DNA of 17,665 nucleotides from Calditrichia bacterium. Its GTDB lineage: Bacteria > Calditrichota > Calditrichia > RBG-13-44-9 > J042. Every line of letters starts with the position of its first letter. Within the stretch, counting starts at the first letter, position 1. A program made the position numbers and the translations under genes. Positions 1-8,100 of this stretch are shown piece by piece. The notes under the pieces were generated by a model, which was not told where the DNA came from, made no database searches, and worked only from the letters and a program-made list of their open reading frames with translations. Where the stretch lies: positions 1 through 17,665 of the forward strand of contig JAUIFT010000006.1 of the NCBI GenBank assembly GCA_030430345.1, read 5' to 3'.

Positions 1-206
1 AGAAACAGCGCCTGCCACTCATTTTGTAATTCCCGTACCTTTTGCCGGAAAAAGGTAATACCTTCGGCATCCTGCATAAGATTGCGGGCACTTTCATAGT
101 CGCCGTATCGAACTGATACAGCACTGTTTTCATTCAACTTTCCAACAGCTTCCTCCACCTGTTCCAGCAAAACTTCGAACGTGGTGTTAATCTGCTTATG
201 CGACAT
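1..206 (-). CDS. Hypothetical protein, N-terminal part (continues beyond window)
   Basis: A minus-strand reading frame opens at 206 with ATG, preceded by a good ribosome binding site (AAGGAG, about 7 bases upstream on that strand), and runs off the left edge after 68 codons. The visible part is hydrophilic, acidic and probably all-helical. It begins MSHKQINTTFEVLLEQVEEA, and a later GDYESARNLMQDAE segment is followed by FRQKVRELQNEW, which looks like a helical hairpin or short coiled coil. No signal peptide or membrane segment is visible. I do not recognise the family with confidence. Similar charged helical N-termini precede winged-helix or restriction-associated domains in some bacteria, but that is weak recollection and the decisive C-terminal part is outside the window. 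Confidence 0.75.
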   Translation of the reverse strand, partial: MSHKQINTTFEVLLEQVEEAVGKLNENSAVSVRYGDYESARNLMQDAEGITFFRQKVRELQNEWQALF

Positions 207-738
207 TACAAACTCCTTTTTTTGGAAATTTTTTATCGTTGCAAGGAAATATCAATGATATACGCCCCTGGTTTGTGTTGATAGTCACGCCTCTCAGATT
301 GGGTTTACTATTCGGTGAATGCTCAGCCTTAAAAAGGCCGGGATTTATCGATATAACACGATGAATTTATGAATGGTTATTAGTATGATAATAGCTTGTT
401 TATCACTTTAATAATCTGTTTGTCATTAAATTTTATCAGGAATTCAATAAATGTATTTAAAATAATTGATTACGTAACTCTGCTTTTTTGGCATAATGTG
501 TGTATGTAAAATTATTTGGCTCATTGGTTATAATATGAGCTATTTATGCATTTTCGAAATCCTTATGCCAGCTTAAACGACAATTTGTATAATGATTGTT
601 GAAATAGAAAAGAAAAGAAGGCAAAAGATATTTTCTACTCGTTAAAATTCTGTGAAAAATTTCTCACATAGAATTGTTTTTTAGTAAGAAATGTCTTAGT
701 TTAAGAGCTTATCTTTTGCAGGGAATACTTCAAATCTT
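207..738. other. AT-rich intergenic region upstream of the HlyD/VTC operon
   Basis: About 530 bases without a convincing gene. The stretch is markedly AT-rich compared with the coding regions and has stops in all frames. It separates two divergently oriented genes, so it should hold promoters for both. It contains several TATAAT-like hexamers, the best at 529-534 and 588-593. The SD for the downstream gene is poor: an AGGG at 720-723, about 15 bases from the ATG. I saw no long inverted repeat, tRNA or repeat array. Confidence 0.6.
565..593 (+). promoter_or_regulatory. Candidate sigma-70-type promoter for the HlyD/VTC operon
   Basis: ATGCCA (565-570, 4 of 6 matches to TTGACA) is separated by 17 bases from a perfect TATAAT (588-593). 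It would start transcription near 600 and leave about 140 bases of leader before the HlyD-like gene at 739. The surrounding sequence is AT-rich, so chance matches are likely. Another TATAAT at 529-534 lacks a good -35 partner. Confidence 0.3.
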
Positions 739-1806
739 ATGACAAATAGAAACGTTCGAAATCTACTTACAGCGCTTGCTCTGATCGTTCTTATAATTTT
801 CCTTCTCTCATTTAAATTTCCCTATAAAATAGAGGAATGGGGAAAAATCGTGCCGACAAAGGAATGGTTGTTACTGAAAGGCACGGACGGACGCCTTATC
901 GAAATGCTTTATGATTATGAAAAAGGTGTGCCCCAACAGATGAAAGTTCGCCTGGTGGAACGCGGCGATGTAATGACTTTTAATCTTCATGAAAATATTC
1001 GCTCCGGATACTCTGTGAACATCGGAGATACTATCGGCGTCATCTATTCCAGTGAAATAGAGCAAGATTTCGCCGATCTTCAAGGGGAATTGGCCGTCGC
1101 AAACTCTAATTTGCGGAGTTTGTTGGAGGGGGAAAAATCATCCATAATTTCTACGACTGAGCAACAGTATAATTTTGCACGGAAAGAAGTTGAGGAACAG
1201 CTTCGCATCGTTGAACGTTTAGAAAAGTTGTATAAAGAGGATTTAGCCGCCAAAGAGCAATATGAAATAGAATTAGGGCGTCTGCGCTTGGCGGAAATTC
1301 AGGTTACGATTGCCGAATCGGAAATGGAAACTGCGAAAACCGGTGCTAAAAGCGGGCAAATTACGTTGGCAAAGTCGCAGATTGCTTCGCTGGAAAATCA
1401 GATAGCTGCCCTGGAAAAGCAGTTGAGACTGATGAAGATTACCGCACCTGTTAGTGGACGAGTAACCCGAATGTTTGCCAACGATACCCTGATGGCCATT
1501 GGTGATACGTCTGAACAGATCCTGTTTATGCCAATCCCCCTGGACGATTATCAGTATCTTGTTAAAGAGGAGAAAGTTATTGTCGAAATCGGAGGGTATG
1601 TCAATGCAACTTTTAATGGAACTCTGATAGATAAGCATCAAGCGGTTGATCAATTAAATGGAAAGCAAATTCTAATGACCGGTATTCGCCTGGATAAAAA
1701 TTCCGCGAAGATTAAACCGGGACTTATGGCAAAGTGTGTAATAAATTGTCAGACTGTCTCCTTTTGGGAGCTGCTGCAGCGATTTTTTATCACCTCGATA
1801 GAATAA
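739..1806 (+). CDS. HlyD-like membrane-fusion / periplasmic adaptor protein
   Basis: This 355-residue protein has the layout of a HlyD/RND-type adaptor. A short cytoplasmic N-terminus is followed by one membrane helix (about residues 8-26). Next comes the first half of a lipoyl-like barrel-sandwich domain (about 70-105), and a long alpha-helical coiled coil rich in Glu, Leu and Lys (about 106-232). The returning lipoyl strand with the typical ITAPVSGRV motif lies at 234-242, and a beta-barrel-like C-terminus at about 250-340. The family bridges inner-membrane pumps to the envelope or outer membrane. No pump ATPase or TolC-like gene is adjacent. The VTC-domain gene begins 5 bases after the stop, with no evident SD of its own, so the two are probably translationally coupled. 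The start codon has only a distant, weak SD (AGGG at 720-723). The exact substrate cannot be told from the sequence; context suggests a link with the polymerase and membrane protein downstream. Confidence 0.85.
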   Translation: MTNRNVRNLLTALALIVLIIFLLSFKFPYKIEEWGKIVPTKEWLLLKGTDGRLIEMLYDYEKGVPQQMKVRLVERGDVMTFNLHENIRSGYSVNIGDTIGVIYSSEIEQDFADLQGELAVANSNLRSLLEGEKSSIISTTEQQYNFARKEVEEQLRIVERLEKLYKEDLAAKEQYEIELGRLRLAEIQVTIAESEMETAKTGAKSGQITLAKSQIASLENQIAALEKQLRLMKITAPVSGRVTRMFANDTLMAIGDTSEQILFMPIPLDDYQYLVKEEKVIVEIGGYVNATFNGTLIDKHQAVDQLNGKQILMTGIRLDKNSAKIKPGLMAKCVINCQTVSFWELLQRFFITSIE

Positions 1807-1811
1807 TTACC

Positions 1812-2573
1812 ATGAAGATGCGTTACGAATACAAATTTAAGCTGCCTGTCGAGATCCTGAACGAAGTTCGCGAATTGATGCGTAATTACGTAAATGTTGA
1901 TCCCTATGCTGATCGCCTGCCGGATAAGGAATATACCGTGCGTAGTATCTATCTTGATTCTCGTGATATGAAATTTTATCATGAAAAAATTGCTGGCCTG
2001 CGGGTGAGAAAAAAATTGCGGATTCGAACCTATAATCAACCGCTTGACGACAGCCTGGTGTTTCTGGAAATAAAACGAAAAAATGGTGTGTTTATATCCA
2101 AGGATCGGGCACCGCTGGAATATCAGCATCTAAACCCATTATTGAAGACCAAACAGGTGGAAACGTTTGTAAAAACGGCCAATGGTAAGCCGGCAGAATA
2201 TGATGCCGCAAAAAAGTTTTTTTATTATCTGGGACGGCAGGGGTTGTATCCTAAAATTCTGATTATTTACGAACGGGAACCCTTTATTAGTAAATTTGAT
2301 CGTTCATTCCGGATTACCTTTGATAAACACTTACGCAGTGTAATTACCAACACGTTTGATGAGTTTATAGATGAAAATGATCTGGTGCCTACCATGCCCG
2401 GGTTTTTCATTTTGGAAGCTAAATTTTTTGCAGGTTTGCCGGAGTGGTTTCGTGCAATACTTCGCCAATATGGGCTGCAGCGAATGGCCCTTTCTAAATA
2501 CTGTATGTGCCTGGACTCTCATAAAACACAACACCGGATTATATCGCTGGACCATACAGTCGGGAAGCGCTAA
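1812..2573 (+). CDS. VTC-domain protein, putative polyphosphate polymerase (TTM superfamily)
   Basis: A 253-residue soluble protein matching the VTC domain, the catalytic tunnel that in yeast Vtc4 makes polyphosphate from ATP. Motifs expected of the triphosphate tunnel fold are visible in order: SIYLDS (45-50), KLRIR (68-72, the paired Arg strand), LEIKRK (85-90), ISKDR (95-99), YERE (153-156), FRITFD (166-171), FILEAK (199-204, with the metal-binding-type Glu202) and LSKY (227-230). From memory of Vtc4, Arg70/Arg72, Lys88, Lys97, Arg155, Arg167, Glu202 and Lys229 fall at the positions of tunnel basic or metal-binding residues, so the site looks intact. There is no SPX domain and no membrane segment. 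The start at 1812 was chosen over an in-frame ATG at 1734 because the latter lies inside the upstream gene and adds residues unlike the family. The adjacent DUF4956 gene is a frequent bacterial partner. Polyphosphate synthesis is inferred; another nucleotide polymerase or hydrolase activity is possible. Confidence 0.88.
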   Translation: MKMRYEYKFKLPVEILNEVRELMRNYVNVDPYADRLPDKEYTVRSIYLDSRDMKFYHEKIAGLRVRKKLRIRTYNQPLDDSLVFLEIKRKNGVFISKDRAPLEYQHLNPLLKTKQVETFVKTANGKPAEYDAAKKFFYYLGRQGLYPKILIIYEREPFISKFDRSFRITFDKHLRSVITNTFDEFIDENDLVPTMPGFFILEAKFFAGLPEWFRAILRQYGLQRMALSKYCMCLDSHKTQHRIISLDHTVGKR

Positions 2574-2597
2574 CGGTTGTATTAACAGGATAAAACT

Positions 2598-3272
2598 ATG
2601 CTGGAAGACTTTCAAAATATTGGCATTTATTCACTCACCTTATCGGATATTCTCAAAAATATCCTGGTTGCGCTGCTTTGCGGCTATCTCATTTCGGTAT
2701 TTTACCGTTTAAGCTATAAGGGACCCGGTTTTTCCGTCGCATTTATCAACTCTCTGATACTACTGGCGATGATTACTGCCGTTGTGCTGATGGTTATCGG
2801 TAACAACCTGGCTCGTGCGTTTGGACTGGTTGGAGCGATGTCAATTATTCGTTTCCGAACAGCTGTTAAAGACACTCAGGATATTATCTTTATTTTCTTT
2901 TCACTCGCTGTTGGGCTGGCCGCGGGGGTGGGGTATCATACGCTGGCGATTGTCGCCACTTTGCTGGTTGGTGGTATTAACTGGCTGGTAAATTCCTGGA
3001 ATCAAAATCTGGCGGGCCGGAAAGAATACCTGCTCCAGTTCACTTTTGAATCGGATAATCCCGAAGATGCCCCCTATCAGTCTACACTAAAAAATTATTG
3101 CCGGAATTATCAGGTCATCAATGCCCGTTCCGGACATGTGCCGAATGGCCTGGAATTGTCTTATTATGTGCGCCTGAAAGACATGGAAAAGAATAACCAG
3201 TTTGTTCGTGAACTTTCCGGTATCGACGGCGTGGGAAATGTAAACTTGTTTTTTGATGAAGAGAAAATCTAA
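2598..3272 (+). CDS. DUF4956 multi-pass membrane protein
   Basis: A 224-residue protein with about four hydrophobic segments (near 18-38, 47-68, 73-85 and 96-132) and a soluble C-terminal tail (about 142-220). The conserved stretch GAMSIIRFRTAVKDTQD (79-95) is the hallmark I associate with DUF4956. The tail has a beta-alpha-beta look (LLQFTF, then ELSYYVRL, then VRELSGIDGVGNVNLFF) resembling an ACT/ferredoxin-like regulatory domain, as also seen after the membrane part of MgtC-type proteins. The family has no established function, but it commonly sits beside VTC-domain genes. Here an AGGA-type SD precedes the ATG, 24 bases after the VTC stop, and the stop overlaps the next start by one base (TAATG). 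A plausible role is membrane anchoring of the polymerase or passage of its product, comparable to the membrane part of yeast Vtc proteins; this is inference. Confidence 0.85.
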   Translation: MLEDFQNIGIYSLTLSDILKNILVALLCGYLISVFYRLSYKGPGFSVAFINSLILLAMITAVVLMVIGNNLARAFGLVGAMSIIRFRTAVKDTQDIIFIFFSLAVGLAAGVGYHTLAIVATLLVGGINWLVNSWNQNLAGRKEYLLQFTFESDNPEDAPYQSTLKNYCRNYQVINARSGHVPNGLELSYYVRLKDMEKNNQFVRELSGIDGVGNVNLFFDEEKI

Positions 3273-4021
3273 TGTTATATCGTTGGATGATTACCGGGAG
3301 TATCATTTTAATGTTGCTGGCTGTTGGCATGGCGCTTACATCATCGGCGTCTCAATCGCTTTCCATCGAACTTGAAAAAACAATCGGGCTTGACGTGCCG
3401 GAACCATCCGGCCTGACACTGGCTGCCGATGGCCGTTCTTTCTGGACGGTCAGTGACCGTACCGGCAGCATTTACCAGCTGGATCGGGAAGGCCGTCTGC
3501 TGCGGGTTTTACCGCCCCCGCATCCGAAAGCGGACCTGGAAGGAATTTCAATCGGTAATCATGCTCAACATCTTTACCTGGCGGAAGAACGCCGCCGGGA
3601 AATTATCCAGATCGATACCACCGGAAGCGTGCTCGCCCGCTATGCGCTGGATATTTCCGGCAAAAAGAACAGCGGCCTGGAAGGGATCACCTGGCATCCG
3701 ACAGAAAAAGTCTTTTACGTCCTCAACGAAAAGAAACCCGCCCTCGTACTGCAGTTGAATTCCGATTTTCAAATCGCGGAGAAATACCCTATCCGGGATG
3801 TCCAGGATATCTCCGGCATTGCCTTCGACCCTCAGCGCAACTTTTTCTGGATAATCAGCGATGAAAATCGCGCCGTATTTACCTGGACGCCAATAGAAGG
3901 AATTTCCCGTTCGTTTTCGCTCCCAATCCGTAAAGTGGAGGGCATCGCCATTCAGGGAAACCGGCTTTTCCTGGTAAGTGATGACAGTGCTAAACTCTAC
4001 GAATACACCATCTCCGAATAA
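3272..4021 (+). CDS. Exported SdiA-regulated-type (YjiK-like) beta-propeller protein
   Basis: A 249-residue protein with an N-terminal hydrophobic export signal (about 5-25, ending in a small-residue TSSAS stretch) followed by repeating blade motifs: EPSGLTLAADG, DLEGISIGN, LEGITWHP, ISGIAFDP, VEGIAIQG. The recurring 'xGlxGI-x-D/H' pattern with nearby FWTVSD, FYVLNE and FWIISDE strands is typical of the SdiA-regulated/esterase-like propeller family that includes E. coli YjiK. The protein should act in the periplasm or at its inner face. Its start overlaps the DUF4956 stop by one base, so it is translated with that gene. The family's biochemical role is not established. Some related propellers bind calcium and phosphate esters, which would fit a polyphosphate-linked operon, but no such residues can be assigned here with confidence. 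Confidence 0.8.
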   Translation: MLYRWMITGSIILMLLAVGMALTSSASQSLSIELEKTIGLDVPEPSGLTLAADGRSFWTVSDRTGSIYQLDREGRLLRVLPPPHPKADLEGISIGNHAQHLYLAEERRREIIQIDTTGSVLARYALDISGKKNSGLEGITWHPTEKVFYVLNEKKPALVLQLNSDFQIAEKYPIRDVQDISGIAFDPQRNFFWIISDENRAVFTWTPIEGISRSFSLPIRKVEGIAIQGNRLFLVSDDSAKLYEYTISE

Positions 4022-4035
4022 ATTCCACGCGCCTT

Positions 4036-4060
4036 TTGAAACAATTTTCAATTTCTTTTA
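4036..4060 (+). terminator. Weak AT-rich terminator candidate after the VTC operon
   Basis: TTGAAA (4036-4041) and TTTCAA (4046-4051) can form a 6-pair stem with a CAAT loop, followed by TTTCTTTT. The stem is AT-rich and short, so it would be a weak terminator. Its place, 15 bases after the last operon stop, is suitable. Confidence 0.35.
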
Positions 4061-4226
4061 GTCTCTTTCAGGCAGATTGAATATCTTCAGTTTGGCTTGA
4101 ATTTAACCATCTCTAACAATAATGACTTTTCTGAACTGTAATTCTCCAAAGGGAAAAATCGGTTGATCTCTTTGTTGTTAGCGGAAATATAGCGTCTAAT
4201 CGAAATCAAGTATAGAGAGGAGCGAA

Positions 4227-5126
4227 ATGCGACTTAAGATCGAGAATCTTTCCAAAACATACCCCAATGGCGTGCAGGCATTGAAAAATGTAACACTGGA
4301 TATTCCCACCGGCATGTTTGGCCTGCTGGGGCCGAACGGCGCCGGTAAATCTACCCTGATGCGCACCATCGCTACATTACAGGAAGCGGATGAAGGGAGT
4401 ATTCATCTCGATGACATTGATGTGCTCACCGAAAAAGAAGAAGTGCGTAAACTGCTCGGTTATCTGCCGCAGGATTTTGGGGTTTACCCGAAAGTGAGCG
4501 CGGAAGATATGCTCGATCATGTCGCAGTGTTAAAAGGGATTACCAACGGCCGGGAGCGGAAGGAAATTGTCGATACCCTGCTTCAGCAAACCAATCTGCA
4601 GGCGGATCGGAAAAAAAATCTGGGTGGATTTTCCGGCGGGATGAAACAGCGCTTCGGCATCGCCCAGGCATTGCTGGGGAACCCGCGCCTGATTATTGTC
4701 GACGAACCGACCGCCGGATTAGATCCCACCGAGCGCAATCGTTTCCTCAATCTGCTCAGCGAAATCGGGGAGAATGTTATCGTTATCCTCTCTACCCATA
4801 TCGTGGCCGATGTCAGCGATCTCTGCAGCAATATGGCGATTATCAGCAAGGGAGAAGTGGTGCTGAAAGGCAGTCCGTCCGAATTGCTTGCCACGATCCG
4901 CGGAAAAGTATGGGAGAAAACAATCGACAAAACAGAAATGGACGCCTACAAAACGAATTATAATTTCCTCTCCAGCCGCCTCTTTGCCGGGCAGCCAACC
5001 ATTCGGGTGCTGGCCGACAGTCAGCCGGACGATAGCTTTCGATCAGCCGAAGCCAACCTGGAAGATTTATATTTCTCCCGGGGAGAAGTCGCCGCTGCGG
5101 AAGAAAATGCATTGGTGGAGGGGTAA
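4227..5126 (+). CDS. ABC transporter ATP-binding protein (ABC-2 type)
   Basis: A 299-residue cytoplasmic ATPase. Walker A GPNGAGKST lies at 35-43, a Q-loop in YLPQDFG (about 75-82), the signature as FSGGM (135-139; a variant of LSGGQ), Walker B ending VDEP (Asp159, Glu160) and the switch STH (189-191). The N-terminal 220 residues cover the whole ATPase domain. The remaining 80 form an accessory tail with a QPTIRVL strand that may contact the partner or regulate it. A strong SD (GAGAGGAG) sits just before the ATG at 4227. The permease/peptidase gene begins 3 bases after the stop, so these two form one transport unit. The substrate is not evident. The 205-base gap upstream, including a poor TTGGCT-N17-AACAAT promoter-like pair, suggests that transcription starts independently of the VTC operon. 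Confidence 0.95.
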   Translation: MRLKIENLSKTYPNGVQALKNVTLDIPTGMFGLLGPNGAGKSTLMRTIATLQEADEGSIHLDDIDVLTEKEEVRKLLGYLPQDFGVYPKVSAEDMLDHVAVLKGITNGRERKEIVDTLLQQTNLQADRKKNLGGFSGGMKQRFGIAQALLGNPRLIIVDEPTAGLDPTERNRFLNLLSEIGENVIVILSTHIVADVSDLCSNMAIISKGEVVLKGSPSELLATIRGKVWEKTIDKTEMDAYKTNYNFLSSRLFAGQPTIRVLADSQPDDSFRSAEANLEDLYFSRGEVAAAEENALVEG

Positions 5127-5129
5127 TCT

Positions 5130-8100
5130 ATGTTCTGGAATTTTGTTAAATTTGAACTGCTCTTCCGCCTGAAGAAGAAGTACATGGCTTATGTTTTTTT
5201 TGTGGTTTTTTTCCTGCTCAGCTTTCTTTCGATTACGACAGATACTGTGCAGATTGGCGGAGGTATTGGGAATGTCAATATCAATTCTCCCTTTGTCATT
5301 CTGCAAACTCTGATAGTTCTTTCCGTCATCGGGATGTTCATCACCAGCGCCTTGATGGCGAATATTGTCATTCGCGATTATGAAACCAAGGCCTACCCGA
5401 CATTCTTCACCACTGGCATCTCCAAATTCAATTATCTCTTCGGCCGCTTTACCGGGGCTTATTTCGTGACGCTGTTTAGTTTTTTCGGTGCGGTGCTCGG
5501 CCTAATGCTCGGCAGCGTAATGCCCTGGGTGGATGCGGAACGCCTGGGCGAATTCATGCTTTCTCCCTTTGTGCAAAGCTGGTTCGTATTTGTGATGCCC
5601 AATGTTTTCATCACCGGCGCTTTCTTTTTTATGCTGGGCACGCTTAGCCGCAGTAATATGTACACTTTTGTCGGCGTAGTGATGTTTTTTGTTGCCTTTG
5701 CGGTTTCCGGTCAATTTCTGCGCGAGCTTGATAATCAGCAGTTAGCAGGCATGCTCGATCCCTTTGGCATTCGCACCTTTGCCCTCAGTAGCCGTTACTG
5801 GACGGTCATTGAGAAAAACAGCATCGTGCCGCCTTTTGAGGGCACATTGCTCTGGAATCGCTTACTCTGGATGGGGATTGCCATTCTCAGTCTGGCCGCG
5901 ACCTATTTCCGCTTCCGTTTTGCCGAACCACCGGCGAAGAAGGAATCCCGTAAAAAACGGAAAGTAGCGGCAAAAGCACCTGTCGAAACTGGGACGCCAA
6001 AAGGATTGCCCCAGTTTATTCCGAATTTTTCCGGCAGTGCTTACTTCAAACAATTCATCAGCTTGACCAGTCAGGAGTTCTCGGGCATTGTAAAAACCGT
6101 GCCGTTTGTCGCACTGCTGCTGATGGGGATTTTCAACGTCTGGGCGGATGTCTCTTTCACCCAGCGCTTGTTCGGCACCAATGTCCATCTGGTCACCCGG
6201 GTGATGGCGGAATCGATTACCCAAAGCTTTAGCCTGTTCATTCTGATCATTCTTACCATTTACGCCGGGGAACTGATCTGGCGGGGACGGCAAACTAAAG
6301 TGAGTGAATTTTACGATGCCCTGCCAGTGCCGGAGTGGGTGCCTTATGTCTCGAAGTTCTTTGCATTGGTCGGGGTGATTCTCTTTATGCAATTGATTGC
6401 CATTGGCCTGGGCATTATCTATCAGTTACTCAATGGTTTTACCGATATAGAACTGAGTGTTTACTTTAAAAACCTTTTCGTCAATCAGTTCGCTTCCTTT
6501 ACCCTGCTGGCGTTTCTGGTGATGTTTATCCACGTGATGGTAGATAATAAATACCTCGGCCATATGGCGGTGGTACTCTTTTATATCGTCTGTTTTATGG
6601 CTTTGCCGAGCATGGGCTATACCCATAATCTTTACATTTTTAGCGGCGTGCCGAGCAGCCCATATTCGGACATGAATGGTTTCGGGCACTTCAGTATTCC
6701 GGCGTTCTGGTTCAATACTTACTGGCTGATGTTCTCCGGTATTCTGGCGGCCATTTCCCTGATCTTTTGGGTGCGTGGCACCGATGCCGGCTGGAAGTCC
6801 CGAATGATGACCGGCGAAAAGCGCTTTTCGCTTCCGAAAAAAGTGGGTATCGCGGTATGTGCGCTGGCCTTTTTAGGCACTGGCGGATTTATCTTTTACA
6901 ACACCAATGTCGTCAACGAATATACCACCAATGATGAACAGCAGGAGCAGCAGGTCGCTTACGAAAAGCAGTATAAAAAATATGAAGGCATTCCTCAGCC
7001 GCGCATCGTCGATGTCTATGCGGAAGTGGATATTTTCCCTTATGAACGCGATGTCGATCTGCGTGGTCGTTACCTGATCAGCAATAAATCCCGATCTGCA
7101 ATTGATTCGGTGCATGTAATGCTCAATCATCCCGGAAATTTGAAAATGGATCTGCGGAATCTGACCATCGGGAAAAGTACCCTGGCGAAGAATGACGAGC
7201 GCTTCAACTACCGGATTTACGCCCTGGAAAATCCGATGCAGCCCGGCGATACCCTGGAAGTATCCTTTGATCTCTCCTTCAAAACCGAAGGGTTTCTCAA
7301 TGGCGGGTCGAATACCAACATCGTTTATAATGGCACTTTCTTCAATAATTTTAGCGGTTTTCCCCACTTTGGCTATAATAGCCGTCTGGAATTAAGCGAC
7401 CTGAATGATCGCCGCGAACATGATCTGCCCGTTAAGCAAAGAATGCCCTCGATAGATGATTCCCTGGCGCGCAATAACACCTATATTCTCAATGACGCCG
7501 ATTGGGTGAATTTTGAAACGATCGTCAGCACGGTGCCGGAGCAAATTGCGATTTCTCCCGGGTATCTGCAGCGGGAGTGGGAAGAGAACGGGCGGCGTTA
7601 TTTCCATTACAAGATGGATTCGCCCATCCTCAATTTTTACTCCTATCTCTCCGCCGATTACGAAGTGAAACGGGCGAAATGGAATGATGTCGATATTGAG
7701 ATCTATTACCACAGTTCACATCAATATAATCTCGATAAAATGATTCAGTCTGTCCAGAAATCGCTCGACTATTTCACGGAGAATTTCAGTCCCTATCAAC
7801 ACAAGCAGATGCGCATTCTGGAGTTTCCCCGCTATGCCTCTTTTGCCCAGTCGTTCCCGAATACGGTGCCGTATTCAGAGTCGATCGGCTTTATCGCCAA
7901 CCTGGAAGATGAGGATGATATCGACTACGTCTTTTACGTCACCGCGCACGAAGTGGCCCATCAATGGTGGGCGCATCAGGTGATTGGCGCGAATGTGCAG
8001 GGGGCAACGATCACTTCCGAAACCATGTCGCAATACTCTGCCCTGATGGTGATGGAAAAAGAATATGGCCGGGAACAGATGCAGAAATTCCTGAAGTATG

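Noticed and set aside
326..338. Small GCCTT/AAGGC hairpin in the 5' gap
   Set aside because: Only 5 pairs and no T-run on either strand; within chance expectation.
1734..1811. In-frame upstream ATG extending the VTC protein by 26 residues
   Set aside because: It lies inside the HlyD-like gene, adds residues unlike the family, and the start at 1812 gives the expected short N-terminus.
3548..4051. Minus-strand open frame of 167 codons opposite the propeller gene
   Set aside because: Antisense to conserved blade motifs, with no good SD and no recognisable protein features.
5862..6392. Long minus-strand open frame (176 codons) inside the permease gene
   Set aside because: Low-complexity His/Arg/Pro-rich translation opposite a clear membrane-protein gene; a shadow frame.
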